The notes under the pieces are model-generated. The model saw nothing but the letters and a program-made list of their open reading frames with translations, made no database searches and had not been told where the DNA came from. Source: Thermoflexus sp. (lineage in GTDB: Bacteria > Chloroflexota > Anaerolineae > Aggregatilineales > Aggregatilineaceae). From it: a stretch of 64,000 nucleotides of DNA. Position numbers and translations under genes: made by a program. The DNA lies in assembly GCA_020724465.1 (NCBI GenBank), contig DYGX01000001.1, positions 124,001 through 188,000 on the forward strand. The letters run 5' to 3'. Within the stretch, counting starts at the first letter, position 1; every line of letters starts with the position of its first letter. Positions 30,993-39,173 of the stretch are shown here, piece by piece.

Positions 30993-33437
30993 GTGCAGCC
31001 ACCCCGGGTTTCAGTCTGGCCGGTCGACGTCGCCTACGACGATCTACCCGCCTGGATGCGCCGAACGCGCCGCGCAGTAGACTGGCCACTTGCGTTGATC
31101 GCCGCTCTGGCTTCCGCGCTGGTGGCGCCGTGGCTGATGCGGCCGAACCTGCCCTGGAGCCTCGGCCTGCAAGCCGAGGCTGCCCGCGCCTTGCAGATGA
31201 GCGACAGCTTTCAGGCGGGATTCGTCTACCCGCGCTGGGCCGGAGATTTCAACGCCGGCTACGGCTCGCCACTATGGAACTACCTGCCACCTCTGCCGCA
31301 CTACCTCACCGGCCTGCATCGCTACCTGGCGCAGACCGACCCCGAATTCAGCGTGAAGGTTGTGCTTGCCGCCGCTCTGATCGGTCTGGCGATCGCCCTG
31401 TTCGGCTTTGCGCGCCGTCGCTGGGGGACGTACGCGGGCCTGCTGGCCGCTGTGCTCGGCCTGTTTGCCCCGCAAACCGCTCTGGTCAAGCCTATCCTGG
31501 ACGGCGACCTCGGCGCGGTCCTGGCTGCCGCTCTGGCTGTGGCCAGCCTCTGGGTGCTGGACCGCCTGCTCTCCGCCGGTCGCGGACTGGATCTGCTATT
31601 GGCAGCGGGCGCGTGCGCCGGTCTGTGGCTGGCACATAGCCCGCTCAATCTGGTTTTTGGCGCCATAGTCCTTGTCTGGCTTCTGCTGCAAGGTCTGCCC
31701 GGTGCCCGGCCGGGTGCGGCGCTGCGCTACGGTTTGCTGGCGTACTCGCTCGGCTTCATGCTCAGCGCGTTCTATTGGCTGCCCGCGTGGGGCGAGCGCC
31801 AGGCCGTGCAGTGGCATCCGGTCGAGGGAGCCGGGCTGGCAGAAAACGGTCACCTGGCCTGGCAGAGCGTGTTCGCCTTCCCCCCGCTGCTCGATCGCGC
31901 TGCCGCCAATCCCGCCCCCACACCATCCCTCGGTATCGCGCTCTGGATCGCGGCGGCGCTCGCTCTGTTAGTGTGCGCCGGCGTCCGGAGCCGCCGGGCC
32001 GGCTCCGCCAGAACGGAACAACCTGGCAGGCGCTGCCAGGTCGGGCGTGATGCGCTCTTCTTCGCCCTGGCCGGGGCGCTGCTGCTCGCCGTCGCGGTCT
32101 CGCCGCTCGGTGATAGCCTGGCCGGTGCCTGGGACTGGCCCCCCTTCGCCCCGCGCGATCTGGTCTTTCCGGCCAGCCTTTGCTGGGCGTTGGCTGGCGC
32201 ATCGCTCGGCTACCGGCTGGAAATACGCCGCCCGCGCTGGCAGGGCACCGCCGGGATGCTGGCGCTGAGCGTGGGCATCGCCGGGTCGGCGCTGTCCCTT
32301 CTGCCGCTTCCTCTGGCGCCCGAAGGCGCGCAGCCGCTGACCCTGGCGGCGCTGGTCCACAGCGATACCAGCGGTCTGCCGCTGGCGGGACGCACGCCGG
32401 GTTGGCTGCTCCCACGCCCGGTAGCGCGCATCCCGATCACGACGCCGGCCCTGGTCGCTTCCTATCAGACCGGTGCGGTGGACAAGGTCGCGCGCGAGGA
32501 CCTGCCTGTGACCACTCAAGTCGATGTCATCGAGCACACGCCACAGTCCGAGCGGCTCGTGATCCGGTCGGCGGCGCCGCTGGATATCACGCTGCGCACG
32601 TTCATGTTTCCGGGCTGGCGTGCCCGCCTGGATGAACGCCCCGCCAGCCTGGGCACCACGCAAGACGGGCTGATCACGCTGCGCGTTCCCGAAGGCCAGC
32701 ATGAGCTGCATCTCACGTTCGCATCCACCGCCGGACGCACGGCGAGCTGGCTGCTGTCCGCCTTGGCGGCTGTGCTGCTGGTCGGTCTGGCCGTGCGCCA
32801 GGAATTCGGCGCGCCGCCCGCTGATGAAAACGAGGCGCTGCTGCTTCAGCCGGGCGGGGGAGCGGCTGAGTGGATCGTGCTTGGCGGGATGCTGAGCATC
32901 TTCGCGGCGGCGTTCGGGCTGGCATATCTCGCGCCGCAGTGGTTCACAATCCAGTCACCCCCCGGCGTCGTGATCCCGGCGGATGTGCCCCTGCCGCGCG
33001 CGTTTCAGGGCGGCGTCGATTTGCTGGCGTTTGATCGCCCGCGCCTCGACACATCGGCGCGGGCGGTAGCGCTCACGCTGTACTGGCGTGGGTGGCGGCC
33101 CGATCTGCCCGATTATCAGGTTACGCTGAGATTGATCAGTGTTGATGCGGCAGACGCAGCCTACCCGCTGGCGCAGCGCCGCCACCCTGGCCTGCTGCCC
33201 AGCAGCGAGTGGCCACGCTGGCCCCTGGTGGACACTTACGTGCGCGACGCGTACCGGCTCCGCATTCCGGATACCATCCCGCCCGGCCGGTATCGGATCG
33301 CGCTTCAGATGAGCCGCTGCAGCCAGCTCAATCCGGCGCCGTGCGAGGCTGGGACGCCGCTCTTTGTGCAAGACGGCAGGGGAACGAGCCTGGGGCAATC
33401 CGTAGTGTTGCCAGACGAAATCCTGATCGGCGGTTAG
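30993..33437 (+). CDS. Large membrane protein, 6-pyruvoyl-tetrahydropterin synthase-related family
   Basis: 814 residues from the GTG at 30993; the upstream open frame overlaps the kinase gene and is rejected. The first helix (about 36-52) is followed by GYGSPLWNYLPPLPHYL (about 89-105), a hallmark of this family, and about ten more helices up to 430. An extracytoplasmic beta domain (about 480-580) ends in GWRARLDERPA. One more helix (about 587-605) and another near 630-650 follow. A C-terminal beta-sandwich (about 665-810) with ALTLYWRG and PPGRYRIALQMSRC resembles the domain seen after many Chloroflexota membrane glycosyltransferases. The family is probably a GT-C-like glycosyltransferase or polymer handler; activity is not proven. 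No strong ribosome binding site is seen. Confidence 0.75.
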   Translation: MQPPRVSVWPVDVAYDDLPAWMRRTRRAVDWPLALIAALASALVAPWLMRPNLPWSLGLQAEAARALQMSDSFQAGFVYPRWAGDFNAGYGSPLWNYLPPLPHYLTGLHRYLAQTDPEFSVKVVLAAALIGLAIALFGFARRRWGTYAGLLAAVLGLFAPQTALVKPILDGDLGAVLAAALAVASLWVLDRLLSAGRGLDLLLAAGACAGLWLAHSPLNLVFGAIVLVWLLLQGLPGARPGAALRYGLLAYSLGFMLSAFYWLPAWGERQAVQWHPVEGAGLAENGHLAWQSVFAFPPLLDRAAANPAPTPSLGIALWIAAALALLVCAGVRSRRAGSARTEQPGRRCQVGRDALFFALAGALLLAVAVSPLGDSLAGAWDWPPFAPRDLVFPASLCWALAGASLGYRLEIRRPRWQGTAGMLALSVGIAGSALSLLPLPLAPEGAQPLTLAALVHSDTSGLPLAGRTPGWLLPRPVARIPITTPALVASYQTGAVDKVAREDLPVTTQVDVIEHTPQSERLVIRSAAPLDITLRTFMFPGWRARLDERPASLGTTQDGLITLRVPEGQHELHLTFASTAGRTASWLLSALAAVLLVGLAVRQEFGAPPADENEALLLQPGGGAAEWIVLGGMLSIFAAAFGLAYLAPQWFTIQSPPGVVIPADVPLPRAFQGGVDLLAFDRPRLDTSARAVALTLYWRGWRPDLPDYQVTLRLISVDAADAAYPLAQRRHPGLLPSSEWPRWPLVDTYVRDAYRLRIPDTIPPGRYRIALQMSRCSQLNPAPCEAGTPLFVQDGRGTSLGQSVVLPDEILIGG

Positions 33438-33451
33438 GATGCATTGCTTGC

Positions 33452-33479
33452 TTGCCAACTGCCCTACCTAAGCTATAAT
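33452..33479 (+). promoter_or_regulatory. Promoter of the TPR-UroD-RsmD unit
   Basis: TTGCCA (33452-33457, 5/6), a 16-base spacer and a perfect TATAAT (33474-33479), 15 bases after the stop of the large membrane gene. Transcription starts near 33486, about 52 bases before the ATG at 33538. Confidence 0.82.
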
Positions 33480-33537
33480 GCATGACGTTCTCACGGGGTT
33501 CTTCCTGCGGACCAGTCGCCTCATAGCGGAGATAAAG

Positions 33538-33852
33538 ATGGCTGAAAAAGACATTAATGCCCTGATTGGCGAAGCATGGAGCGCGCACTACCAGGGACAG
33601 CACGACGTCGCAATTGAGAAATTCTCTCGCATTTTGAGCCAGGACCCGGATAACATCGACGCCAATTGGGGCTTGGGGCTTTCGTATCGCAGCCTGAACC
33701 AGAACGAAGCCGCCCGCGAGATCTTTCTCAGGATCAAGCAGTTGATCGCGGATGAAGTCGCCAAAGAAGTGGGCACGACCCCAGGGCGCTACGTCATGCT
33801 GAACCGCATGGTCGAGCAACAGCTTCAGTTCCTGGAGCAGTTCATCCGGTGA
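33538..33852 (+). CDS. Small TPR-like protein
   Basis: 104 residues from the ATG at 33538, with GGAG seven bases upstream; a longer form would start inside the promoter. It has two helix pairs of the tetratricopeptide type (AWSAHYQGQHDVAIEKFSRI, then ANWGLGLSYRSLNQNEAARE) and a C-terminal helix rich in Q, L and E. It is likely an adaptor. It is the first gene of a unit with the UroD-like and RsmD-like genes. Confidence 0.7.
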   Translation: MAEKDINALIGEAWSAHYQGQHDVAIEKFSRILSQDPDNIDANWGLGLSYRSLNQNEAAREIFLRIKQLIADEVAKEVGTTPGRYVMLNRMVEQQLQFLEQFIR

Positions 33853-33894
33853 CGCGCGTTCCCTCCCTGGCGCAGACAACGCAAAGGTGAAAAC

Positions 33895-34887
33895 ATGGCG
33901 CTGACCAAACGCGAGCGATTGGAGAGGACCATCGCCGGGCAGGAGACTGATCGCGTACCGGTCGCCCTATGGCGGCACTGGCCGGGTGACGACCAACGCG
34001 CTGTCGATCTGGCCGAAGCCACAGTCGCTTTCCAGCGCCGGTGGGATTTCGACTTCGTCAAGGTGTCGCCATCGAGCGGCTTTTGCATCACCGATTACGG
34101 CGTGCAAGATCGCTGGGAAGGCGATATCGAAGGAACGCGCACGTACATCAAGCGCGTGGTCCACCGCTCGCTGGACTGGACCGAACTACGCGTCCTGGAT
34201 CCCACTAAAGGCGCACTGGGCCGCCAGCTAGAGGCGCTCAGACTGCTCAAAGAAGCCTTTGGCGACGAGACGCCCTTCATTCAGACCATTTTCAGCCCGC
34301 TGGCGCAGGCCAAAAACATCGCCGGGCCAGGGCTGGTGATCGAGCATATGCGCACCGCGCCCGACCGGCTGAAAACCGGGCTGAGCACCATTACCGAGAG
34401 CACGCTGCGTTTCATCGACGCCATGCGGCGCACCGGCGTGGCTGGCATCTTCTACGCCATCCAGCACGCGTCGTACGCGGTTATGAGCGAGACCGAGTAC
34501 CTGGAGTTCGGGCGCCCCTACGACCTGCGCATTCTTGAGGCGCTGCCCCCGGATTGGTGGTTCAACATGGGGCACCTGCATGGCCGCGCCCCGATGTTGA
34601 ACGCCGTCAAAGATTATCCGCTTCAGGCGCTCAACTGGCACGGCCGCGAGAGCGAACCCGATCTGGCCACCGGCAAAGTGTTGTTTCCCGGCGCCGTCAG
34701 CGGCGGCATCGGACGGAACGATCCGATGAATCTCGGCTCGCCGGTCGAGGTCCGCGCCCAGGCACGCGACGCCATCGAGCAAACCGGCGCCCGCCGCTTT
34801 ATTCTCTCGACCGGCTGCGTGATCATGACCACCACGCCGCAGTCGAATATCCGCGCCGCGCGCGAAGTCGTCGAGACCGGGGGGTGA
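33895..34887 (+). CDS. Uroporphyrinogen decarboxylase (UroD) family protein, not classical HemE
   Basis: 330 residues with the UroD TIM-barrel fold. It opens TKRERLERTIAGQETDRVPVALWRHW, and a later TSP-like stretch and C-terminal ILSTGCVIMTTTP match the family. True HemE has RQAGRY soon after the start for binding carboxylates of uroporphyrinogen; here that stretch is WRHWPGDDQ, so porphyrin decarboxylation is unlikely. Alternatives are corrinoid or methyl-transferase relatives (MtaA/CmuA-like) or an unknown activity. No Zn-binding His-x-Cys motif as in MtaA is obvious. No haem gene lies nearby. Confidence 0.72.
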   Translation: MALTKRERLERTIAGQETDRVPVALWRHWPGDDQRAVDLAEATVAFQRRWDFDFVKVSPSSGFCITDYGVQDRWEGDIEGTRTYIKRVVHRSLDWTELRVLDPTKGALGRQLEALRLLKEAFGDETPFIQTIFSPLAQAKNIAGPGLVIEHMRTAPDRLKTGLSTITESTLRFIDAMRRTGVAGIFYAIQHASYAVMSETEYLEFGRPYDLRILEALPPDWWFNMGHLHGRAPMLNAVKDYPLQALNWHGRESEPDLATGKVLFPGAVSGGIGRNDPMNLGSPVEVRAQARDAIEQTGARRFILSTGCVIMTTTPQSNIRAAREVVETGG

Positions 34888-34897
34888 GGAGCGCCAC

Positions 34898-35473
34898 GTG
34901 CCGATCCGCGTCATCGGGGGAACAGCGAAAGGCAGGCGGCTCAAGCTGGTGCCGGGCGGCACGACCAGGCCCGTGATGGATCGCGTCAAAGAGGCGCTGT
35001 TCAACATCATCGGCCTGGGGATCCGCGACGCGAGCTTGCTCGATCTGTTCGCCGGCACAGGCAGTGTCGGGATCGAGGCGCTCAGCCGCGGCGCCGCTCA
35101 CGTCACCTTCATCGACAGCGATCGGCTGGCGATTCGCACTATTCACGAGAACCTGAGCCACACCGGCCTGGCCGACCGCGCCCTGGTGCTGCGCACCAAC
35201 GCGTTTGACTATCTGCATCGCCGCCAGCCGCGCACCTTCGATTACGTATATATCGCGCCGCCGCAGTACAAAAAGCTGTGGAAAGACGCGCTGCTGCTGC
35301 TCGACCAGCACCCGCATCACCTGAACCCGGACGCGATCATCATTGTACAGATTGATCCTGCCGAACAGGAATCTGTTTCGCTTACCACGCTGGAACCATA
35401 TGACGAGCGGCGCTATGGCAAAACGCTGCTGTGGTTCTTCGAGCACATCAAGCCCGAAGACGCTGCGGAGTAG
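34898..35473 (+). CDS. RsmD-like 16S rRNA (guanine-N2) methyltransferase family protein
   Basis: 191 residues from the GTG at 34898 (GAGGAG upstream). The opening RVIGGTAKGRRL and RPVMDRVKEALFNI are RsmD hallmarks. LDLFAGTGSVG (48-58) is the SAM-binding motif and FIDSDR (71-76) the acidic ribose contact. The catalytic motif IV, DPPF or DPPY in RsmD, reads YIAPPQYK (118-125) here: the first Asp is A120 and a Gln follows the prolines. So either the fold is retained with altered chemistry or this lineage uses a variant motif. Start and stop spacing indicate co-transcription with the UroD-like gene. Confidence 0.8.
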   Translation: MPIRVIGGTAKGRRLKLVPGGTTRPVMDRVKEALFNIIGLGIRDASLLDLFAGTGSVGIEALSRGAAHVTFIDSDRLAIRTIHENLSHTGLADRALVLRTNAFDYLHRRQPRTFDYVYIAPPQYKKLWKDALLLLDQHPHHLNPDAIIIVQIDPAEQESVSLTTLEPYDERRYGKTLLWFFEHIKPEDAAE

Positions 35474-35477
35474 GGGG

Positions 35478-36986
35478 CTAGTTCTGACCCGGTCGCTCGA
35501 TGAAGCGCTGAACCCAGTTTAGCGCCTCTTCATAGCTGGATACCTCGCCAGCGATCTGCGCTTCCCGCAGCAGCTCAAGTATCTCGCCGATACGCGGCCC
35601 TGGCTCCAGCCGGAATTCGCGGATCAGGTGGTGGCCGGTCAGCAGGGGCGGGGGCGCCACCGCGCTTTCGTATTCCAGGAAATAGCGGTTCAGCAGGCGC
35701 TGGATCATCTCAACATAGGCAAGCCACGCGTTTTGATCGAGCATGACACCGTACGTCGCCAGATAGTCGGCCAGCGCCAGCAGGCACACATCAACCCCTG
35801 CGGGACCGGTATCCCGCCAGAAACGGTACATCGCCCGCGCGGACAACTGCGGGACTTCGGCCAGCCAGTGCGGGCGCATATGGTGGGCCACGATGGTCAT
35901 CAAACGCGCAATCTCGTCGTTGCTCAAACGCAGGCGCTTGCCGGTTTCCTCGGCAATTCGCTCGCTGATCACCTCGTGACCGCGAAACCGGATCCGGCCG
36001 TCCGGCTCGATCTCTTGCGTCTCGCCTTTGCCGGTGTCGTGGAGCAGCGCCGCCAGCAGCAGCAATGTGCGATGACTCCGGCCATTGGCCCACGTTCTGC
36101 CGATGTGCTCGGCCAGCTTCGGGCGAAGGTGCGCCAGCGCGATAGTCACGGCTCCGTAGCCGATGTTGGCCGCATCACGGACATCGCGCGCCGGACCCAA
36201 TATCCGCAGCAGAGCGTCGAGCCGCTCGACTGTCTGGAGCGTATGCTGCCAGACGTTGTACTGGTGCGGCGGACCCTGCCGGATAGCAGCCAGGCCGTCC
36301 AGTTCGGGGATGATCGGCGCAAGCAGGCCGAGCCGCTGTGCAGCCGCCAGGGCCGCAGCCGGCTTGTTCGAGCCAAGAAGCTGCAAAAATTCGTCGCGGA
36401 TGCGCTCGGGCGACGTTTCGGCGAGCCGCGCCGCATGCGCGCGCACATCCGCCAGCGTTTCCCGCTCAATGCGCAGACCAAAATCCACACTGGCGCGGAC
36501 CGCGCGCAGCCCGCGCACCGGGTCGCTGGCAATCGCAGCCGGAGAACAGCGGCGCAGCACCTTGCGGTCAAGATCGGCCAGCCCGCCGAGCGGATCGAGG
36601 ATCGCGGTCCGGTCGCCCGTCGCGGCAACGGCCATGGCGTTGACCGTAAAATCGCGCAGGCGCAAATCGCTGAGCAGATCCGGCCCGCGAAACCGCGCGA
36701 CATCAACGATGATCTGCGCGCCTTCCCAGGGGATCAGCGCGCGGCCCACACCGCGCTCGCTGTCCAGCGGGTAATAATCTCCGCCGAGCGCATCCGCGAT
36801 GCGACGCGCCACCGGGCCGCCATCGCCCGGCGTCGCCAGGTCGATATCGCGAATGGGCCGGTGAAGGTATGCGTCTCGCACAACCCCACCAACCAGATAC
36901 ACTTCGGCTTCCGGGGGCAGGGCGGCACAGACTGCCTCAACTGCCGGGGACCAGTAGAGCGGGCGGGAAGGAATCTGCGGCTCCAT
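35478..36986 (-). CDS. cca: tRNA nucleotidyltransferase / poly(A) polymerase family with HD domain
   Basis: 502 residues. The class II nucleotidyltransferase head has LVGGVVRDAYLHRPIRDIDL (31-50, GG and the DxD metal pair), then the neck motifs RDFTVNAMAV and DPVRGLRAVR. An HD domain follows (LLAALLHDTGKGE, about 305-325) and a helical tail. The family adds or repairs the CCA end of tRNAs. This enzyme is needed here because the tRNA-Arg gene lacks an encoded CCA. A pure A-adding or CC-adding variant cannot be excluded. Its ATG shares one base with the stop of the upstream hpt gene (TGATG). Confidence 0.88.
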   Translation of the reverse strand: MEPQIPSRPLYWSPAVEAVCAALPPEAEVYLVGGVVRDAYLHRPIRDIDLATPGDGGPVARRIADALGGDYYPLDSERGVGRALIPWEGAQIIVDVARFRGPDLLSDLRLRDFTVNAMAVAATGDRTAILDPLGGLADLDRKVLRRCSPAAIASDPVRGLRAVRASVDFGLRIERETLADVRAHAARLAETSPERIRDEFLQLLGSNKPAAALAAAQRLGLLAPIIPELDGLAAIRQGPPHQYNVWQHTLQTVERLDALLRILGPARDVRDAANIGYGAVTIALAHLRPKLAEHIGRTWANGRSHRTLLLLAALLHDTGKGETQEIEPDGRIRFRGHEVISERIAEETGKRLRLSNDEIARLMTIVAHHMRPHWLAEVPQLSARAMYRFWRDTGPAGVDVCLLALADYLATYGVMLDQNAWLAYVEMIQRLLNRYFLEYESAVAPPPLLTGHHLIREFRLEPGPRIGEILELLREAQIAGEVSSYEEALNWVQRFIERPGQN

Positions 36987-37555
36987 CAGGCGCAGTCGTC
37001 TCCGACCTGTACCCCTGGCTTGCAGACTCCGACAAACGGCAGGTTGCGAAACAGCTCGTCCAGGTCCAGGCCGTACCCGAACACGAACTTATCGGGGATT
37101 TCAAAGCCAATATAGTCGAGGGTAATTGGCACCTGGCGCCGGCTTGGCTTGCTCAGCAGCGCGCAGACCGAGATGCTCGCTGGCTGGCGCGTGCTGAGCA
37201 GACTGATAATGTAGTCGAGGGTGTGGCCGCTGTCCACGATATCCTCGACGATCAGCACATTCTTGCCGGCAATATCGTGACTCAGGTCCATCTCGATGCG
37301 CACCCGTCCCGATGACTCGCGCACCCCGGCGCCATAGCTGGAGATCGCCATGAAATCGATGCTGTGCGGCACATCGATGTGGCGGGTGAGGTCGGCCAGG
37401 AACATCACACCACCCTTCAGCACGCAGATCAGGTGCAGATTCTTGGTATCGCGATAATCTTCGCTGATCTGCTGCCCCAGCTCGGCGATGCGCGCCTGGA
37501 GTGTTTCCGCTGGGATCAAGATTTCATCGAGATAGCGCTCGTAGGATCGGCTCAT
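36986..37555 (-). CDS. hpt: Hypoxanthine phosphoribosyltransferase
   Basis: 189 residues from the ATG at 37555, with GAGGA seven bases upstream; an earlier ATG at 37567 adds four residues. The PRPP-binding motif is VLIVEDIVDSGHT (about 99-111), the flexible loop carries SSYGAG, and the purine-contact region is KPSRRQ with FEIPDKFVFGYGLD near the C-terminus. It salvages hypoxanthine and guanine to IMP and GMP. It is coupled by overlap to the nucleotidyltransferase gene downstream. Confidence 0.95.
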   Translation of the reverse strand: MSRSYERYLDEILIPAETLQARIAELGQQISEDYRDTKNLHLICVLKGGVMFLADLTRHIDVPHSIDFMAISSYGAGVRESSGRVRIEMDLSHDIAGKNVLIVEDIVDSGHTLDYIISLLSTRQPASISVCALLSKPSRRQVPITLDYIGFEIPDKFVFGYGLDLDELFRNLPFVGVCKPGVQVGDDCA

Positions 37556-37618
37556 GAGATTCCTCATTCTGCTTGAGAGAAGCGGTGCGCGTGACCGCGC
37601 AACACCAACCTGGTGGGG

Positions 37619-38191
37619 CTAATGCAGCCAGTCGAGATGCGGCGCGCTCTCATGGGGAAAGTGCCCATAGCGGCGGGCTGCTGTGGCTTTGATTGCGGCC
37701 AGCCAGTCGTCCAGCAGCGCGAACACCTGCCCCGTCAGGCGCAGGTCCGCCTGCAACTGGGCCGCCTTGGACAAAGACGCCCTGACCAGATGGCGAAGCA
37801 GGGTCACATCAGCTGCCGCGTCGGCATTGGTCGCCAGGACGTGATCGATAATCGCGGCGCTCTGAAGCGTGTGATAGCGCTCCAGCCCGTCATCGGGGGC
37901 CAGCGGCGTGATATCAACCCCATAGGCATCCTGAAGCAGCCGGACCACCCGCTCGCGCACGTCGGCAAGGTGGGTCCGCAGCGTCAGCAGGCGCTGCTCA
38001 AGGTCCTCGGCCAGCGCATGCAGCAGCAACAGATGGGGCGGTTCTTCGGCCAGGTGGCGCTCGATGAAGTGCACCAGATCGCTTACGTCCCCGGTGGCCA
38101 GCGCTTGCTCGAAAAGCTGGAGTGCTTCCAGCCGCAGCTCAGTGAGTTCGGAGATCCCCCAAAACCCGTACTCGCTCAGATCTTCAAGCAT
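37619..38191 (-). CDS. Helical protein of unknown function
   Basis: 190 residues, almost wholly alpha-helical (LTELRLEALQLFEQALATGD at 16-35, then a leucine-rich HLLLLHALAEDLEQRLLTL). No cysteines, signal, membrane helix or enzyme motif is visible. The ATG at 38191 lies inside the end of the DUF971 gene (8-base overlap), so the pair is translationally coupled. It sits in a unit with HhH, DUF971, hpt and cca genes. I do not recognise it. Confidence 0.65.
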   Translation of the reverse strand: MLEDLSEYGFWGISELTELRLEALQLFEQALATGDVSDLVHFIERHLAEEPPHLLLLHALAEDLEQRLLTLRTHLADVRERVVRLLQDAYGVDITPLAPDDGLERYHTLQSAAIIDHVLATNADAAADVTLLRHLVRASLSKAAQLQADLRLTGQVFALLDDWLAAIKATAARRYGHFPHESAPHLDWLH

Positions 38192-38519
38192 CAGTCTGCT
38201 CCGCAGGGCACAGGCGGTACAGATAGTCCCAGGTATAGATCCCGGCATGGTGGCCGTCGTCCCAAAAGAACTGCAAGGCGTAATTGCCGACCTGCACGAC
38301 TTGCTCGACCTGATAAGGACGGGTGGGCGCGACGAGCAGGATATCCGGCGGGTCGAACGCAGGCCCCATCTGCTCGTGCCCGCCGCGGCATTCGGCGCAC
38401 GGGCACGCCAGACGCAGGCGATCCAGCGGATAGTGACACACGCGCCCATCCGGCCACGTGATGATCAGTTCGCCCGTGCGCTGGTTCAGCGTAACATCGG
38501 TGGGAGTTCGCATCAGCAT
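38184..38519 (-). CDS. DUF971 protein
   Basis: 111 residues. The DUF971 pattern is clear: ITWPDGRVCHYPLDRLRLACP, CAECRG with two cysteines, then VGNYALQFFWDDGHHAGIYTWDYLY. The same domain forms the N-terminus of gamma-butyrobetaine hydroxylases. As a stand-alone protein it is linked in other bacteria to Fe-S or Mrp/ApbC proteins, but here the neighbours are a HhH protein and an unknown protein. The ATG is at 38519 or 38513. Confidence 0.85.
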   Translation of the reverse strand: MLMRTPTDVTLNQRTGELIITWPDGRVCHYPLDRLRLACPCAECRGGHEQMGPAFDPPDILLVAPTRPYQVEQVVQVGNYALQFFWDDGHHAGIYTWDYLYRLCPAEQTDA

Positions 38520-38544
38520 CCAGGGTATGAGGTAGGCAGCGGTT

Positions 38545-38982
38545 TCAGGCAGATGCAGCGCGTGCCTTCGCCTGGCCGATCCAGTCGAAATCGCGGATGC
38601 GCTGCGGTCGGATGGTCACATACGGAGCCAGCTTTTCTGCCAGGCTGTCGGGTGTTTCGCTGGCCAGCGCGGCAAACGTGGTGATGCCGCACTGATACAG
38701 CGCCTCGGCAAAACGCGGCCCGATCCCCCGAATCTGCGTGAAATCGTCTGCACCGGCACGCGGCACATAGCCAGCCTGCTCGTCAGCCGTGGCTTCGAGG
38801 GCCTCACGGGGCAACACAATCGGCTGCATGGCTTCGGTTGGCCCGTTGCCCGCTTGCGACCGGATCGTCACGGTTGACGTGTCTTTGCTGCGCTTGGACT
38901 CGCGCAGCAGCAGCCACCCAATAATGGCGCTGGCGCTCAACCCCAACCCAAGTACTGTGGCATTACGAACGGTTCTTAACAT
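38545..38982 (-). CDS. Membrane-anchored helix-hairpin-helix protein
   Basis: 145 residues from the ATG at 38982. A single membrane helix (about 8-27) is followed by a short linker and a C-terminal HhH region with IRGIGPRFAEALYQCGITTF (about 83-102) and a second element TPDSLAEKLAPY. HhH repeats bind DNA or RNA backbone or mediate protein contacts. The anchor would place the domain at the membrane face. It is the first gene of the unit that continues through DUF971 to cca. Confidence 0.72.
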   Translation of the reverse strand: MLRTVRNATVLGLGLSASAIIGWLLLRESKRSKDTSTVTIRSQAGNGPTEAMQPIVLPREALEATADEQAGYVPRAGADDFTQIRGIGPRFAEALYQCGITTFAALASETPDSLAEKLAPYVTIRPQRIRDFDWIGQAKARAASA

Positions 38983-39018
38983 CGGCTCACTCGCTGATAG
39001 CCTCGAAAGCTGACTATC

Positions 39019-39047
39019 ATTGTAGTGCCAGGCAAGGGGGCTGTCAA
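39019..39047 (-). promoter_or_regulatory. Promoter of the HhH-DUF971-hpt-cca unit
   Basis: Minus strand: a perfect TTGACA (39047-39042), a 17-base spacer and TACAAT (39024-39019, 5/6). Transcription would start near 39012, about 30 bases before the ATG. Confidence 0.82.
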
Positions 39048-39099
39048 AACATTGCGCGCCGCACATGCCCGTAAGCAGCAAATACTTGCAGCTTAGCAC

Positions 39100-39128
39100 T
39101 TGCCTTATCAGCACCCTTAGTCTATACT
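39100..39128 (+). promoter_or_regulatory. Promoter of the SARP-like regulator
   Basis: TTGCCT (39100-39105), a 17-base spacer and TATACT (39123-39128). It is back to back with the minus-strand promoter at 39019-39047; the two -35 elements are about 52 bases apart. Confidence 0.75.
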
Positions 39129-39173
39129 CAGGATGTATCTATTCAGCGGTTTTACACGAGGCACGGACGGGCT

